A DNA stretch of 41,937 nt from an uncultured Clostridia bacterium (GCA_947593925.1 CANQDU010000006.1:1-41937); one strand, 5' to 3'. Shown: positions 1 to 7,763, counted from the first letter of the stretch. The notes: generated by a model from the sequence alone, not told the origin. A program made the numbers and translations.

Positions 1-1168
1 CGGCCGGCGCTGCGGGTGCGGCGGACGCGCGGACGGCGCGCGGGCGCGCCGTCTGTGTCGCCGGCGCGTCGTCGGACGGGGCAAAAGCTCCTGCCGACCT
101 TGCCGCGAGCCGCACGAGGCATAGCTCCGCCTCGAGCCGCGCCGACGACGAGCGCGCGGAGCGCGCTTGCGCGTCGGAGATATCCTCGAGCATAGCGCCG
201 AGCGTCCCGGCGGGGAGGCCGAGCGCGTCGAGCGACTTTGCGGGGTACCGCCCCGAGAGCAGGGCGGGTGACTTCGTAGTAACAAGTATAAGCGCGTCGC
301 GCAGGACGGACGCGAGCTCGCCGAGGAACGCCGCCATGTCCTTTCCGGCGTCGTAGAGCGAGGCGAGTATGCCGAGCGCGCGCGCCGCGTCGCCTTCGGC
401 GACGGCCGCCGCCGCCTCGAGCGTGTCCTGCGAGCCGGCGAGGCCGAGCTCGTCGAATATCGCGTCCTCGTCGAGCGCGGCGTCCGGACGGGCGGAGGCG
501 CACTGGTCGAGCATCGACACGGCGTCCCGGAAGGCTCCGTCCGCGAGGCGGGCTATGGCCGCCGCGCCGTCCTCGGTGAGGGTTATATGCTCCGCCGCCG
601 CTATCTCGCGGACGCGCAGAGCGAGGTCGCGCACCGTGCCGCGCCGGAAGGCGTAGCGCTGGCAGCGCGAGAGTATCGTCGGGGGAATTTTATTGAGCTC
701 GGTCGTGGCGAGAATGAAAAGGACGTGCTCCGGCGGCTCCTCGAGGGTCTTGAGGAGCGCGTTCCACGCGCCGGCGGAGAGCATGTGACACTCGTCGATG
801 ATGTACACCCTGTACTTCAGCTCGACCGGGACGTATGCCGCTTGGTCGCGTATGGCGCGGATGTTGTCCACGCCGGAGTTGGAGGCGGCGTCGATCTCGC
901 TCACGTCCACGGCGGAGCCCTCGTTTATCGCGCGGCAGGCGGCGCACTCGTTGCAGGGCTCGCCGTCGTGCGGATGGAGGCAGTTCGCGGCCTTCGCGAG
1001 GATTTTTGCGCAAGTGGTCTTGCCCGTCCCGCGCGTGCCGGTGAAAAGGTACGCGTGGGAAAGTCTCCCGCCCGCTATCTGCTTTTTAAGTGTTTCGGTG
1101 ACCTGCGGCTGACCCACAACGTCCGAAAATGTCATCGGCCGCCACTTGCGGTAGAGCGCTCGCGCCAT
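1..1168 (-). CDS. dnaX: DNA polymerase III subunit gamma/tau (N-terminal part, runs off window)
   Basis: This is the clamp-loader ATPase of the replicative polymerase, which loads the beta clamp on DNA. The frame is open from the ATG at 1168 to the window edge, giving about 389 residues without a stop. The protein starts MARALYRKWRP, typical for DnaX. Walker A (GTRGTGKT) is near residues 44-51. The four zinc-binding cysteines are at about 63, 72, 75 and 78. Walker B (IIDECH) is near 123-128, followed by a LATTE sensor-1 and an ILSRCQRY motif (SRC arginine finger). AGGAG lies just before the start. The SRP RNA gene lies immediately upstream on the same strand, a common Firmicutes arrangement. 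The last visible part is Ala/Arg-rich linker, so the tau-type C-terminus is outside the window. Identification is firm. Confidence 0.95.
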   Translation of the reverse strand, partial: MARALYRKWRPMTFSDVVGQPQVTETLKKQIAGGRLSHAYLFTGTRGTGKTTCAKILAKAANCLHPHDGEPCNECAACRAINEGSAVDVSEIDAASNSGVDNIRAIRDQAAYVPVELKYRVYIIDECHMLSAGAWNALLKTLEEPPEHVLFILATTELNKIPPTILSRCQRYAFRRGTVRDLALRVREIAAAEHITLTEDGAAAIARLADGAFRDAVSMLDQCASARPDAALDEDAIFDELGLAGSQDTLEAAAAVAEGDAARALGILASLYDAGKDMAAFLGELASVLRDALILVTTKSPALLSGRYPAKSLDALGLPAGTLGAMLEDISDAQARSARSSSARLEAELCLVRLAARSAGAFAPSDDAPATQTARPRAVRASAAPAAPA

Positions 1169-1190
1169 AGCTCCTGCGACCCCTTTTATA

Positions 1191-1489
1191 AAAACGTCAC
1201 ATTGCAGAACCGCACGACCGGCTTTGTGCGTGCCTGCCGCCCGCTTTCCGGCAAAGAGACTCAGACACGGCTGCCCCGCGGCACATTGGAAGACACTGCT
1301 TAATGCTGCTCGGTTCCCCGCCTGACATGGTTCGCAGGCTCCGATTGCGCGGGACCGTATCCTCAACACCCCCGTACCGGGGCTGTCACCGGCAGACGCC
1401 GCCCGGGGCCGGTCATCACCCCAACTGTAGCGGATTGAAGGTACAGGGCGCCGCTGCTGCCCCGGCTGTGCGGTTCTGCAATATGACGT
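1191..1489 (-). ncRNA. ffs: Signal recognition particle RNA, large bacterial type (about 300 nt)
   Basis: The minus-strand transcript would begin near 1489 and end at a T tract (A1190-A1194 on the plus strand). Its 5' end (GTCATATTGCAGAACCGCAC) pairs with its 3' end (GTGCGGTTCTGCAATGTGAC), closing a long rod. The apical domain IV carries GAACCATGTCAGG, a GGAA tetraloop and AGCAGCATTAAG, as in Bacillus scRNA, with ATGTGCCG beyond. The two or three pairs that close the GGAA loop are CGG/CCG, where Bacillus has UCC/GGA, so the stem is exchanged but still paired. The RNA binds Ffh and targets membrane proteins. Its place just upstream of dnaX supports the call. The ends are inferred from pairing and are good to a few bases. 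Confidence 0.9.
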
Positions 1490-1491
1490 AT

Positions 1492-1519
1492 TTAATATGT
1501 GTAAATAAGTATACCACAA
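1492..1519 (-). promoter_or_regulatory. Probable promoter of the SRP RNA / dnaX
   Basis: On the minus strand TTGTGG (1519-1514) and TATTAA (1497-1492) are separated by 16 bases and lie a few bases before the inferred 5' end of the SRP RNA. The boxes are only fair matches to the sigma-A consensus. The call rests mainly on position. Confidence 0.45.
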
Positions 1520-1657
1520 ACCTCACTGTTTAGCAAGCACAGAAAAATATCTTTGACGGGCCTGATTTTTTAGATTTTGTTTATTGCTATTTGAAATGAT
1601 TTGTGTAAAATATAGAGGTGGCTATCTTGTTCAAAAGAGTACGGAAAGGATGCACCG

Positions 1658-2344
1658 ATGGAAGAAGAGAAGGATCTCCCGACGGAGGGCATAGAGAGAG
1701 ACAGCGCCGTCACCGGCGCGGAGCTTCCCGCCGCAGACGGCGGAAAGCAGAGCGTAAGCACCGAAGGAAAGCTCGCGGCGTGGTTCGGGCTCGGACTCAC
1801 GATAGTCGTCTGCGTCGGAGTGGGTATAATGATAATGCGGCTCGGCGTTTTAGAGAGCGTCGAGAGGATACGCGGCTGGGTCACGGCGCTGGGGCCGTTC
1901 GGCCCGATAGCGGTCTACGCCGCGCAGGTGGCGCAGGTCATACTGCGCTTCGTGCCGGGCGGCGTGACCTGCACCGCGAGCGTCCTTATCTACGGGCCGT
2001 TCTGGGGCTTTGTGATAAGCTACGCGGGACTTTTGACGGGATGTGTGCTCGTATACATTCTCGTGCACAAGTACGGCATACGCATAGCAGAGCGGCTCGC
2101 GGGACGTGAAAACCTCGAAAAATACTGGAAGTGGACGAGCGGACGGCGCTTCGACGTCATCTTCCTCGTCACGGCGATACTCCCCGCGTTCCCGGACGAT
2201 ATAATCTGCGTCGCGGCGTCGCTGACGAAGATATCCTTCAAGAAGTATTTCGTCATATGCGCGCTGGGACGTTCGGTCGGGCTTATTCTCTACTCGCTCG
2301 CGGGCGCGGGAGTGTTCGCGTGGCTCGGCATCGGCCTCGGCTGA
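1658..2344 (+). CDS. TVP38/TMEM64 (VTT/DedA-like) membrane protein
   Basis: This is a 228-residue multi-spanning inner-membrane protein of the VTT/SNARE-associated (TVP38/TMEM64) family, whose members are linked to lipid scrambling or transport. The start is the ATG after GGAAAGG. A 38-residue polar N-terminus is followed by hydrophobic segments near 40-60, 82-97, 104-135, 166-190 and 197-224. Family landmarks are visible: QVAQVILRFVPG at about 90-101 and the re-entrant ILPAFPDDIICVAA at about 174-187, followed by T.ISFKKYF. It is followed after 41 bases by a PAP2-type phosphatase on the same strand, so the pair may act together on membrane lipids. That link is inference from position; the substrate is unknown. 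Confidence 0.85.
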   Translation: MEEEKDLPTEGIERDSAVTGAELPAADGGKQSVSTEGKLAAWFGLGLTIVVCVGVGIMIMRLGVLESVERIRGWVTALGPFGPIAVYAAQVAQVILRFVPGGVTCTASVLIYGPFWGFVISYAGLLTGCVLVYILVHKYGIRIAERLAGRENLEKYWKWTSGRRFDVIFLVTAILPAFPDDIICVAASLTKISFKKYFVICALGRSVGLILYSLAGAGVFAWLGIGLG

Positions 2345-2385
2345 AAGACGGCGCAAAGATCACCATATTCGGAGGCGAATTTCCC

Positions 2386-3069
2386 ATGTTTCACGCATCG
2401 AGGGAGATGTGGAAGCGCGCGGTATCGGCGACGCTCTTTCTTGCCCTCATGTACGTCTGGTTCGTTATCTGCGAGCGGACGGTGCAGACTCCGACCTACA
2501 TAGTCTATCATCCACTCGACCAGAGAATACCGTTCATACCGCAGTTCATCGTCCCGTACTATCTGTGGTATGTCTATATAAGCATACCGATAGTCTGGCT
2601 CTTTTTCGTCTCGCCGGAGGACTACGTCAAGGGCGTGATGTTCTTCGGCTTGGCGCTCTTCGTGAGCTGTCTTGTCTACACGATAGCGCCGAACGGACAG
2701 CGGCTCCGCCCGCACGTCCTCGGGGACGGCTTTTTCGAGCGGTGGGTCGCGTTTACGTACAGCATAGACACGCCGAACAACGTCTCGCCGAGCCTGCACG
2801 TCCTCGACAGCATCGCCGTCCACTCGGCGCTCACGGGCTGCCGGAGGTTCAGGCGCTGCCGCCCGGCGGTGATGATAAGCGCGGCAGTCTGCGTTGCATG
2901 CAGTATTTCGACCGTGTTTGTCAAGCAGCACTCGATATTCGACATATTCGTGTCGATACCGCTCGGCGCGGTGATCTGGCTCGGCATCTACGGCATGCCG
3001 AGGCTGATAAAGTACCGCCGCGAGCACCCGTCTTACGGACACAAGCGGCGGTTCAGGTTCAAGTTCTGA
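2386..3069 (+). CDS. PAP2-family membrane phosphatase
   Basis: The 227-residue protein starts at the ATG behind GGAGGCGAATTTCCC. Longer upstream starts in this frame lie inside the preceding gene and have no better ribosome site. It has several membrane segments (about 12-28, 55-74, 82-100, 162-178, 187-205). The catalytic C2 and C3 motifs of the PAP2 superfamily are seen as NNVSPSLH (131-138, His138) and SISTVFVKQHSIFD (173-186, His182 and Asp186). This pattern, with SLH instead of SGH, is usual in the inositol-phosphorylceramide-synthase-like branch. The expected activity is hydrolysis of a lipid phosphate or diphosphate outside the cytoplasmic membrane; the substrate cannot be told from sequence. 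It follows the TVP38-like gene closely, probably as an operon. Confidence 0.82.
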   Translation: MFHASREMWKRAVSATLFLALMYVWFVICERTVQTPTYIVYHPLDQRIPFIPQFIVPYYLWYVYISIPIVWLFFVSPEDYVKGVMFFGLALFVSCLVYTIAPNGQRLRPHVLGDGFFERWVAFTYSIDTPNNVSPSLHVLDSIAVHSALTGCRRFRRCRPAVMISAAVCVACSISTVFVKQHSIFDIFVSIPLGAVIWLGIYGMPRLIKYRREHPSYGHKRRFRFKF

Positions 3070-3120
3070 TTTCGGCAGAAAGTGAGGGCGGCGCGAAATG
3101 CGCCGCCCTTTTCCGTACCG

Positions 3121-3804
3121 TTATTCTTTTCCGTTGTTCTCGGAGGGGGCGTCCGAGCCGTTCGCGGGCTTGCTGTCCTCGGGGTCGCCGCCCGGCTCGT
3201 CCCCGGGCTCGACGTCCTCGGGGTCGCCGTCCGGCTCGTCCGCAGCTTCGGCGGCGACAGCCGCCGCCTCCGCTTTGCGCTTCCTTGCCTCCGCTATCCG
3301 CTCCTTCATGAAGGGAAGGAAGTCGGCGGCGTCGCCCTCGGTGAAGGCGTCCCGCTTCAGATGGTAGGCGGAGGAGGGGTTCAGCCAGAGGCAGTACCAC
3401 TCGCCGTTCTCGGTGGCGTCGGCAAACTCGGCGTAGTCGAGCGAGGTGGTCTTGCCCGCGTCCTCGACCTCGAGCGCGTCGTCGCCGAAGCGGGTCACGC
3501 GCCGCCACACGCCGCCCGGCTTGCTTTTAAGCACACGGCGAAAGTCACGGCGGTGCTTAAGTCCGTCGAGGAGAAACTGCTTGAGCGTGATGTAGCCCGC
3601 CGCCACGCAGCCGACGACGACGTAGAGCATGTTGCCGGCGCCGAGCCCGTAGACCGCGACGCCAACGGACACCGCGAGCTCGGCAAAGAAGAGTATCAGC
3701 ATCATCTTCGCGTTCTTCTTTGCCACCGGCCCGATGGGGTGCTTCGACCAGTCCATGTACACGTCTTCGGTTATATCGAAGGAATTTACGAAGCGGGGAT
3801 TCAT
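3121..3804 (-). CDS. YcxB-like membrane protein with acidic repeat tail
   Basis: This 227-residue protein has a short cytoplasmic N-terminus and two hydrophobic helices near 34-56 and 58-75. A YcxB-like domain follows (TRFGDDALEVEDAG and the WYCLWLNPSSAYHLKRDAF stretch, about 104-153). The C-terminus is low-complexity and rich in Asp, Glu, Pro and Gly with an imperfect GDPEDxxPG repeat, and is probably disordered. Its start overlaps the stop of the upstream PAP2 gene by four bases (ATGA), so the two are translationally coupled. YcxB-domain proteins have no firm function. The domain call is from pattern memory and is moderate. Confidence 0.7.
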   Translation of the reverse strand: MNPRFVNSFDITEDVYMDWSKHPIGPVAKKNAKMMLILFFAELAVSVGVAVYGLGAGNMLYVVVGCVAAGYITLKQFLLDGLKHRRDFRRVLKSKPGGVWRRVTRFGDDALEVEDAGKTTSLDYAEFADATENGEWYCLWLNPSSAYHLKRDAFTEGDAADFLPFMKERIAEARKRKAEAAAVAAEAADEPDGDPEDVEPGDEPGGDPEDSKPANGSDAPSENNGKE

Positions 3805-4388
3805 TGTGCTTTCTCCTTTCCGGCGGCGCGCCGCGCGGACGCGGCTCTTGCAATGCGTGTCACGATGAGCGCGGCGGCAAGTCCGCAGAATGTGCCGATG
3901 ACGGCGCCCGCCGCGACGTCGCTCGGATAGTGGACGAGCACGACCACGCGGGAGACGCCTATCGCCGCCGCGAATATCACGAGCGCACGTCCCACGCCGC
4001 GCGGCTCGCCGCAGAAGCGGCGGCAGAGCGCAAACGCGACCGCCCCCGCGAAGGCCACGCTCGTGTGTCCGGAGGGGAAGGAGTAGTCGTCCGGGCGGGG
4101 CGCCTTCGGGATGAAGGCGTAGAGGTCGTAGGGGCGCGGCCGCGCGACGAGCGGCTTTATCGTGAGGTTCGTAATGATAAGGCTGAACAGCAGCGCGAGA
4201 AGCATCGTGACGCCGTACTTCCGCGTCCGCGGCAGAGCGGCGAGCACCGCCGCGAGCAGTATCCAGAAGATTCCGCCGTCTCCGAAAAGCGCGAGCACGC
4301 GCGAGAGCCGCGCGAGTATCGGAACGTCTATCGACTGAAAGAAGCCGAGTATCGCGACGTCTATGTTTTCTATGAACCCGGGCACCAC
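3801..4388 (-). CDS. PAP2 phosphatase, undecaprenyl-diphosphatase (BcrC)-like
   Basis: A membrane phosphatase of about 195 residues. All three PAP2 motifs are intact: KPLVARPRP (C1, about residues 78-86), YSFPSGHTS (C2, about 102-110) and SRVVVLVHYPSD (C3, about 145-157). By family it would dephosphorylate undecaprenyl diphosphate or a similar lipid phosphate on the outer face of the membrane. AGGAGG (4399-4394) abuts a first GTG at 4394, so the better starts are the in-frame GTG codons at 4388 or 4385, with 5 or 8 bases of spacing. No ATG is available. A strong promoter lies directly upstream, and the gene overlaps the next one (YcxB-like) by ATGA. Substrate is inferred only. Confidence 0.85.
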   Translation of the reverse strand: MVPGFIENIDVAILGFFQSIDVPILARLSRVLALFGDGGIFWILLAAVLAALPRTRKYGVTMLLALLFSLIITNLTIKPLVARPRPYDLYAFIPKAPRPDDYSFPSGHTSVAFAGAVAFALCRRFCGEPRGVGRALVIFAAAIGVSRVVVLVHYPSDVAAGAVIGTFCGLAAALIVTRIARAASARRAAGKEKAQ

Positions 4389-4418
4389 AGTCACCTCCTG
4401 CTGTATATATTATAATGT

Positions 4419-4447
4419 ATTATACTCCGAAAAACCGTCGAGAGCAA
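4419..4447 (-). promoter_or_regulatory. Sigma-A-type promoter for the PAP2/YcxB-like operon
   Basis: TTGCTC (4447-4442), 17 bases, then TATAAT (4424-4419) on the minus strand, about 20 bases before AGGAGG. A second TATAAT lies closer to the gene. Confidence 0.75.
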
Positions 4448-4517
4448 TCCGCTTTTCGGAGAAAGCATGTCAAGTCCCCAAACGGCGCGAAGCGCCGTTT
4501 GGGGACCCCTTTAATTG

Positions 4518-5050
4518 AAATGCTCGGGGCAAACACGAGGGCACCGACAAATTCCTCATCGGTACATATTCAGCCCTCGTGAGCTTTACCCGCTTCGCGG
4601 GCAAAGCCAGACCTTGAACGTGATTAGGCTGCGCAAAGTTGTTTGCCTGTGGCAAACAACTTTAACCGCTGCGAACCGCGAGGGCTCGCACCAATTCTGC
4701 ATCCGATAGTTTACAGCCCTCGCTCGCAATATTCGCTTCGCGAATATTGCCCGACTTTGGGCACGTTATGGTGCGGACGGCGCAGACGCGCCGTTTTGGA
4801 ACCCCTATTATTGAAATGCTCGCTCGGAAACACGAGGGCGCCCACACATTCCTCATCGGAATATATTCAGCCCTCGTGAGCTTTGCCCGCTTCGGGGCAA
4901 AGCCGGACACAGTACAGAATCGGGCTGCGCGAAGTTGCCCTCGGCAACATCAGCCGCTGCGAACAGCGAAAGCGCGAACCGATTTTTCATCCGCCACTCT
5001 ACTGCTTTCGCTGGCAATATTCGCTCCGCGAATATTGCCCGACATTGAGC
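4518..5050. repeat. Tandem array of four structured hairpin repeat units
   Basis: No gene is visible here. Four head-to-tail units each have a hairpin (P3) with an 8-9 bp stem around a loop of exactly 30 bases. P3 stems are 4534-4542/4573-4581, 4678-4685/4716-4723, 4831-4839/4870-4878 and 4965-4973/5004-5012. A second hairpin (P4) follows each: 4583-4607, 4726-4750, 4880-4903 and 5013-5039. P4 is GCTTTxCCC-type in units 1 and 3 and GCAATATTCG-type in units 2 and 4. The loops share a TTCxxCATC(C/G)G core. A tail like CCCGACATTG follows the GCAATATTCG-type P4. Units 2 and 4 are also preceded by another hairpin, 4635-4663 in unit 2 (13 perfect pairs). Stem sequences differ between units (CGAGGGC versus GCGAAAGC) yet stay complementary. 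Related copies are at 5.1-5.4, 9.97-10.2, 18.5-19.2 and 39.2-39.5 kb. Confidence 0.85.
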
Positions 5051-5087
5051 GAATTGTGGGGCGGAACGGCGCGAAGCGCCGTAGCAG

Positions 5088-5405
5088 CCTCGCAGAGTTC
5101 GCGCGAAGCGCGAATAAATTCAAATCAGCGTATACGTCGCCGAAAATACCTCTCGCGGAGCGCGTCCAAAAGCGCCACAGGCGCTCCCGCGCCGGTTCGC
5201 GCGGTTGAAGTTGGCGGCAAAGCCGTCAACTTCGCGCAGGGGCAATTCACTTGCCCCGAGCATTTCAATCGGAAGGGCTCCCACGCGGTCGCTGACCGCG
5301 TGGGAATTGCGTAGCGCAGCGCCGGCCGCCGGCAGAGCTCCGCTCTGTCCGGCGGCTTCGCGGGAAATTGGTAAGCGAGCGCAGCGAGCGCGATTTCCCG
5401 CGAAA
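5088..5405 (-). repeat. Structured repeat mosaic, copy I (minus orientation)
   Basis: Read on the minus strand this stretch has, in order: an outer stem CGCGGGAAAT/ATTTCCCGCG around an inner hairpin; a long hairpin GCCGCCGG...CCGGCGGC with CAGAGC/GCTCTG inside; CTGCGCTACGC; a CCCACGCGGTC hairpin (about 5278-5306); a GGGGCAA/TTGCCCC hairpin (5239-5257); a GAAGTT hairpin (5207-5233); a CCGCGC/GCGCGG hairpin; then GCTCCGCGAGAG and an end module finishing CTCTGCGAGGCT. The same order is seen on the plus strand at 18.53-19.19 kb and, shortened, at 9.97-10.2 kb. Short open frames crossing it are by-products of high GC and are not supported as genes. Confidence 0.8.
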
Positions 5406-5410
5406 CGAAA

Positions 5411-5436
5411 GGAAGCTGCGTAGTAACGCAGCTTCC
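5411..5436 (-). terminator. Hairpin after the zinc-ribbon gene
   Basis: GGAAGCTGCG/CGCAGCTTCC with loop TTACTA, followed on the minus strand by TTTCGTTTCG. It is a weak rho-independent terminator because the T tract is interrupted. Confidence 0.5.
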
Positions 5437-5468
5437 CCGTGTGCAGGCAGTCCGGTGGACTGAGCAGC

Positions 5469-5753
5469 TTAAAGGCTTCCGTTTTCGCGGAGCTTGGCGA
5501 AGCACTCGCTGCAGTATACCGGCCGGTCGGTCTTCGGCTCGAACGGTACGCGCGCCTCTTTGCCGCAGTTGGCGCAGGTGGCGGTGAAATACTCGCGCGG
5601 ACCGCGCGCGGCGGCCTTGCGGGCGTCACGGCACTTCTTGCAGCGCTGGGGCTCGTTCTGGAAGCCGCGCTCTGCGTAGAATTCCTGCTCGCCGGCGGTG
5701 AAGACGAACTCCTCGCCGCACTCTTTACAAACTAATACCTTGTCCTCGTACAT
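5469..5753 (-). CDS. Small zinc-ribbon protein
   Basis: A 94-residue protein with two CxxC pairs in the N-terminal half (VCKECG and RCKKC, near residues 9-12 and 38-41) and two more near the C-terminus (TCANCG and YCSEC). Each half can bind one zinc ion. The N-terminal part, with E.FVFTAGEQ.FYAERGF.N.P.RC..CR, matches the probable zinc-binding domain found in many Clostridia (often named zinc-ribbon domain protein). Role is unknown; nucleic acid or protein binding is plausible. It lies downstream of and parallel to the SigH-like gene, 111 bases apart. The start is the ATG behind AGGGATCAGGAA. Confidence 0.8.
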   Translation of the reverse strand: MYEDKVLVCKECGEEFVFTAGEQEFYAERGFQNEPQRCKKCRDARKAAARGPREYFTATCANCGKEARVPFEPKTDRPVYCSECFAKLRENGSL

Positions 5754-5864
5754 TTCCTGATCCCTCGTTTGAAATAAAACTTTTTACCGCAGAACGGATT
5801 TTCACCGCCATCTCAGAAATCTGCGCTCTTGTTGAGCTACTGCGGCATATATGCAAAAACGGCG

Positions 5865-6467
5865 TCAACCGTTGCTGCCCTGTTCGGTGAGGCGGAGGAG
5901 CTTTCGCCGTATCCGCCCAATGGCGTTGTCTATCGACTTTCCCGGCTTCGAGAGCCGTTCGGCTATCTCCGCCGTGGCGAGTCCCTCGAGGTAGAGGTCG
6001 AGCACCTTCGCCTCGAACCGGCTGAGCGCCGCGCGGAACTCACGCAGCCGTTCGAGATAGCTCTCTTGCTCGAGAAGCATCTCGGCGGGGTCGGAGGCAT
6101 GTCCGGCGGGGAGACCGCCGTCCTCCGCAACGTCTCCGAGCGGGAGATAGTCGCGGAGCGGGAGCTGCTTTATCCGCGAGGCGGCGCGCTCGACCGAAAT
6201 CATCCGGTTCCGCACGCACCTCTGCGCGAAGGCGGAAAATCCGCCGCGCGCCGGATCGAACTCGCGTATCGCGCTGACGAGCCCGAGCATCCCTTCCTGA
6301 ATGAGATCCTCCTGGTCGCCGCCGGCGAGGTAGTATGACCGCGCGGCAGCGCGGACTATGTAGAAATAGCGTTCGGCGAGGACGTTCTCCGCGTCGCGGT
6401 TCCCTTCACGGGCGAGGCGGCAGAGCTCCTCGTCGCCAAGCGAGGTCAAATTTCCATATTTCAACAT
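5865..6467 (-). CDS. sigH: RNA polymerase sigma factor, SigH-like
   Basis: A 200-residue sigma-70 family protein. Region 2 has the core-binding motif DLIQEGMLGL (about 54-63) and AIREFDP, with SFSAFAQ-like GFSAFAQRCVRNRMI after it. Region 4 at the C-terminus (about 160-195) has a helix-turn-helix, TAEIAERLSKPGKSIDNAIGRIRRKL; the KSIDNA-RI-RKL signature is characteristic of Spo0H/SigH. Family members start sporulation and competence transcription, which fits a genome that carries spoIVA and sipL in this same window. It is a little shorter than the Bacillus protein. A near-consensus promoter lies upstream. Whether it is the orthologous SigH or a paralogue cannot be settled without comparing the genome. 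Confidence 0.85.
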   Translation of the reverse strand: MLKYGNLTSLGDEELCRLAREGNRDAENVLAERYFYIVRAAARSYYLAGGDQEDLIQEGMLGLVSAIREFDPARGGFSAFAQRCVRNRMISVERAASRIKQLPLRDYLPLGDVAEDGGLPAGHASDPAEMLLEQESYLERLREFRAALSRFEAKVLDLYLEGLATAEIAERLSKPGKSIDNAIGRIRRKLLRLTEQGSNG

Positions 6468-6482
6468 TTAACACCAGAAGTA

Positions 6483-6510
6483 ATTATATGATAAAATCAT
6501 AAAAAGTCAA
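6483..6510 (-). promoter_or_regulatory. Promoter of the SigH-like gene
   Basis: Minus strand TTGACT (6510-6505), 16 bases, TATAAT (6488-6483), ending 15 bases before the start codon. Confidence 0.7.
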
Positions 6511-6601
6511 GAGCATTTTCAAAGATTTTGTGAAATTATTCAAAATTTCACGTTTTCCGTCCGAAGGACGCCGCGCGTTTCCGTGCATTTCCGCAAAACC
6601 G

Positions 6602-6630
6602 TTGTTTTTTTCGCGGGCTTGTGCTATACT
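6602..6630 (+). promoter_or_regulatory. Promoter of trxA
   Basis: TTGTTT (6602-6607), 17 bases, TATACT (6625-6630), 57 bases before the thioredoxin start. Confidence 0.7.
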
Positions 6631-6687
6631 AACTGTGTGTATACCGCGCTTGTGCGCGGAAAATTCCGACGAAAGGGGAAAAGCGTT

Positions 6688-7002
6688 ATGCTTCACATTA
6701 CAAAGGACAATTTTCAGGCAGAGGTAGTAGAGAGCGACCGTCCCGTAGTCGTCGACTTCTGGGCGGAGTGGTGCGGCCCGTGCAAGATGGCGGCGCCGAT
6801 ATTCGAGTCGCTCGCGGAAAAGCACGGCGACAAGATAAAGTTTGCCAAGCTCAACATCGACGAGCAGGGCGAGCTCGCGGTGATGAACCGCGTCATGAGC
6901 ATCCCGACCTTCATCGTCTTCGACGGCGGCAAGGCGGTCGACAGGATGATCGGCCTCAGCTCGGAGGAGGAGCTTGAGGAATTCATAACGGCGCGGCGCT
7001 GA
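6688..7002 (+). CDS. trxA: Thioredoxin
   Basis: A 104-residue thioredoxin, the general cytoplasmic disulfide reductant. The active site WCGPC is at residues 28-32 with the usual FWAEWCGPCK context. Asp23 of VVVDFW and cis-Pro73 in SIPTF are present. Length and motifs match canonical thioredoxin. The ATG is preceded by GAAAGGGGAAAAGCGTT; an upstream in-frame ATG exists but lies before the promoter. A DivIVA-like gene follows 32 bases downstream on the same strand and may be co-transcribed. Confidence 0.95.
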   Translation: MLHITKDNFQAEVVESDRPVVVDFWAEWCGPCKMAAPIFESLAEKHGDKIKFAKLNIDEQGELAVMNRVMSIPTFIVFDGGKAVDRMIGLSSEEELEEFITARR

Positions 7003-7034
7003 AGCCGCGTCCTCGGGGACTGCGGGGGAGAGAT

Positions 7035-7694
7035 ATGGACATAAACAAAAGGCTGCGCCGGGCGCTTCTCGGCGGGTTCAACAGCGGAGACGTCGTCGCC
7101 TACATAGATACGCTCACCGAGCAGCACCGCCGGGAGACGGCGGAACTCCGGCGCGAGCTCGACCGCGTCACGGGCGAGCGGGACGCCGCCCTGCGCGACG
7201 GCGGCGACGCCGCAGGCGTCCGCCGCTCGCTCGAGGAGGCGGAGGCGTCGCTTGCGGAGAAGTCCTCCGAGCTCGAGCGTGCCGCCGCCGAGCGGGACGC
7301 GCTCCGAGGCGAGCTTGAGGGCGTGCGCGCGAAGCTCGCGCGCTACGAGTCGGCCGACACCGAGCTTGCGGAAAAGCTCGCGGAGCTGGAGCGCGTCAAG
7401 GCGCGCGTCACCGACATCGAGCTCGAGGCGCACGAGCGCGCCCGCGTGATAGAGAAGAACGCGGCGGAGCGCGCCGAGTCCGTGCGGCGCGAGAGCGAGG
7501 AGCTGCTGCGCGACGCGTGCCGCAGGTACGGCGCGGCGCGCTCGTCCGCCGCCGGAGCCATAGGGGACGGCCTCGCCGCCGTCGATCGTCTGCGCGGCGG
7601 GCTGGAGGAGCTCCTTCGCGGCCTCGACGGCATCGGCGAAAAGCTCGGCGAAATAGACCCCGGCAAGCCCGCGAGCGAGGACGACGGCGAGTGA
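7035..7694 (+). CDS. DivIVA-like coiled-coil protein
   Basis: A 219-residue protein whose N-terminus, LLGGFNSGDVVAYIDTLTEQH (about 11-31), resembles the lipid-binding N-terminal segment and first coil of DivIVA/GpsB-type proteins (GFN..DV..YID). From about residue 28 to 165 it is a charged heptad coiled coil rich in Glu, Arg, Ala and Leu. A second short helical segment lies at about 180-205. DivIVA-like proteins organise poles or septa. This one could act in division or sporulation, but only the fold is supported here. GGGGGAGAGAT gives a strong ribosome site. Confidence 0.65.
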   Translation: MDINKRLRRALLGGFNSGDVVAYIDTLTEQHRRETAELRRELDRVTGERDAALRDGGDAAGVRRSLEEAEASLAEKSSELERAAAERDALRGELEGVRAKLARYESADTELAEKLAELERVKARVTDIELEAHERARVIEKNAAERAESVRRESEELLRDACRRYGAARSSAAGAIGDGLAAVDRLRGGLEELLRGLDGIGEKLGEIDPGKPASEDDGE

Positions 7695-7720
7695 AACTCC
7701 CCGCCGGTCGTCATAAATAA

Positions 7721-7763
7721 CAAAAGCCTTTTTCGGGACGGCTGATTTTCGGAAGGGCTTTTG
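7721..7763 (+). terminator. Probable terminator after the trxA/DivIVA-like genes
   Basis: CAAAAGCC (7721-7728) pairs with GGCTTTTG (7756-7763), with weaker inner pairing. The rest of the gap to 8006 is AT-rich and holds only the next promoter region. Confidence 0.5.

Noticed and set aside
4518..5050. CRISPR array
   Set aside because: Repeats are tandem and hairpin-rich, but there are no unique spacers of constant length between identical repeats and no cas genes. The units themselves diverge and carry several different hairpins.
4470..5320. Several open frames of 60-150 codons on both strands in the repeat array
   Set aside because: They run through palindromes, repeat the same translated hairpin sequences in different frames and lack ribosome sites. 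They follow from high GC and repeated structure.
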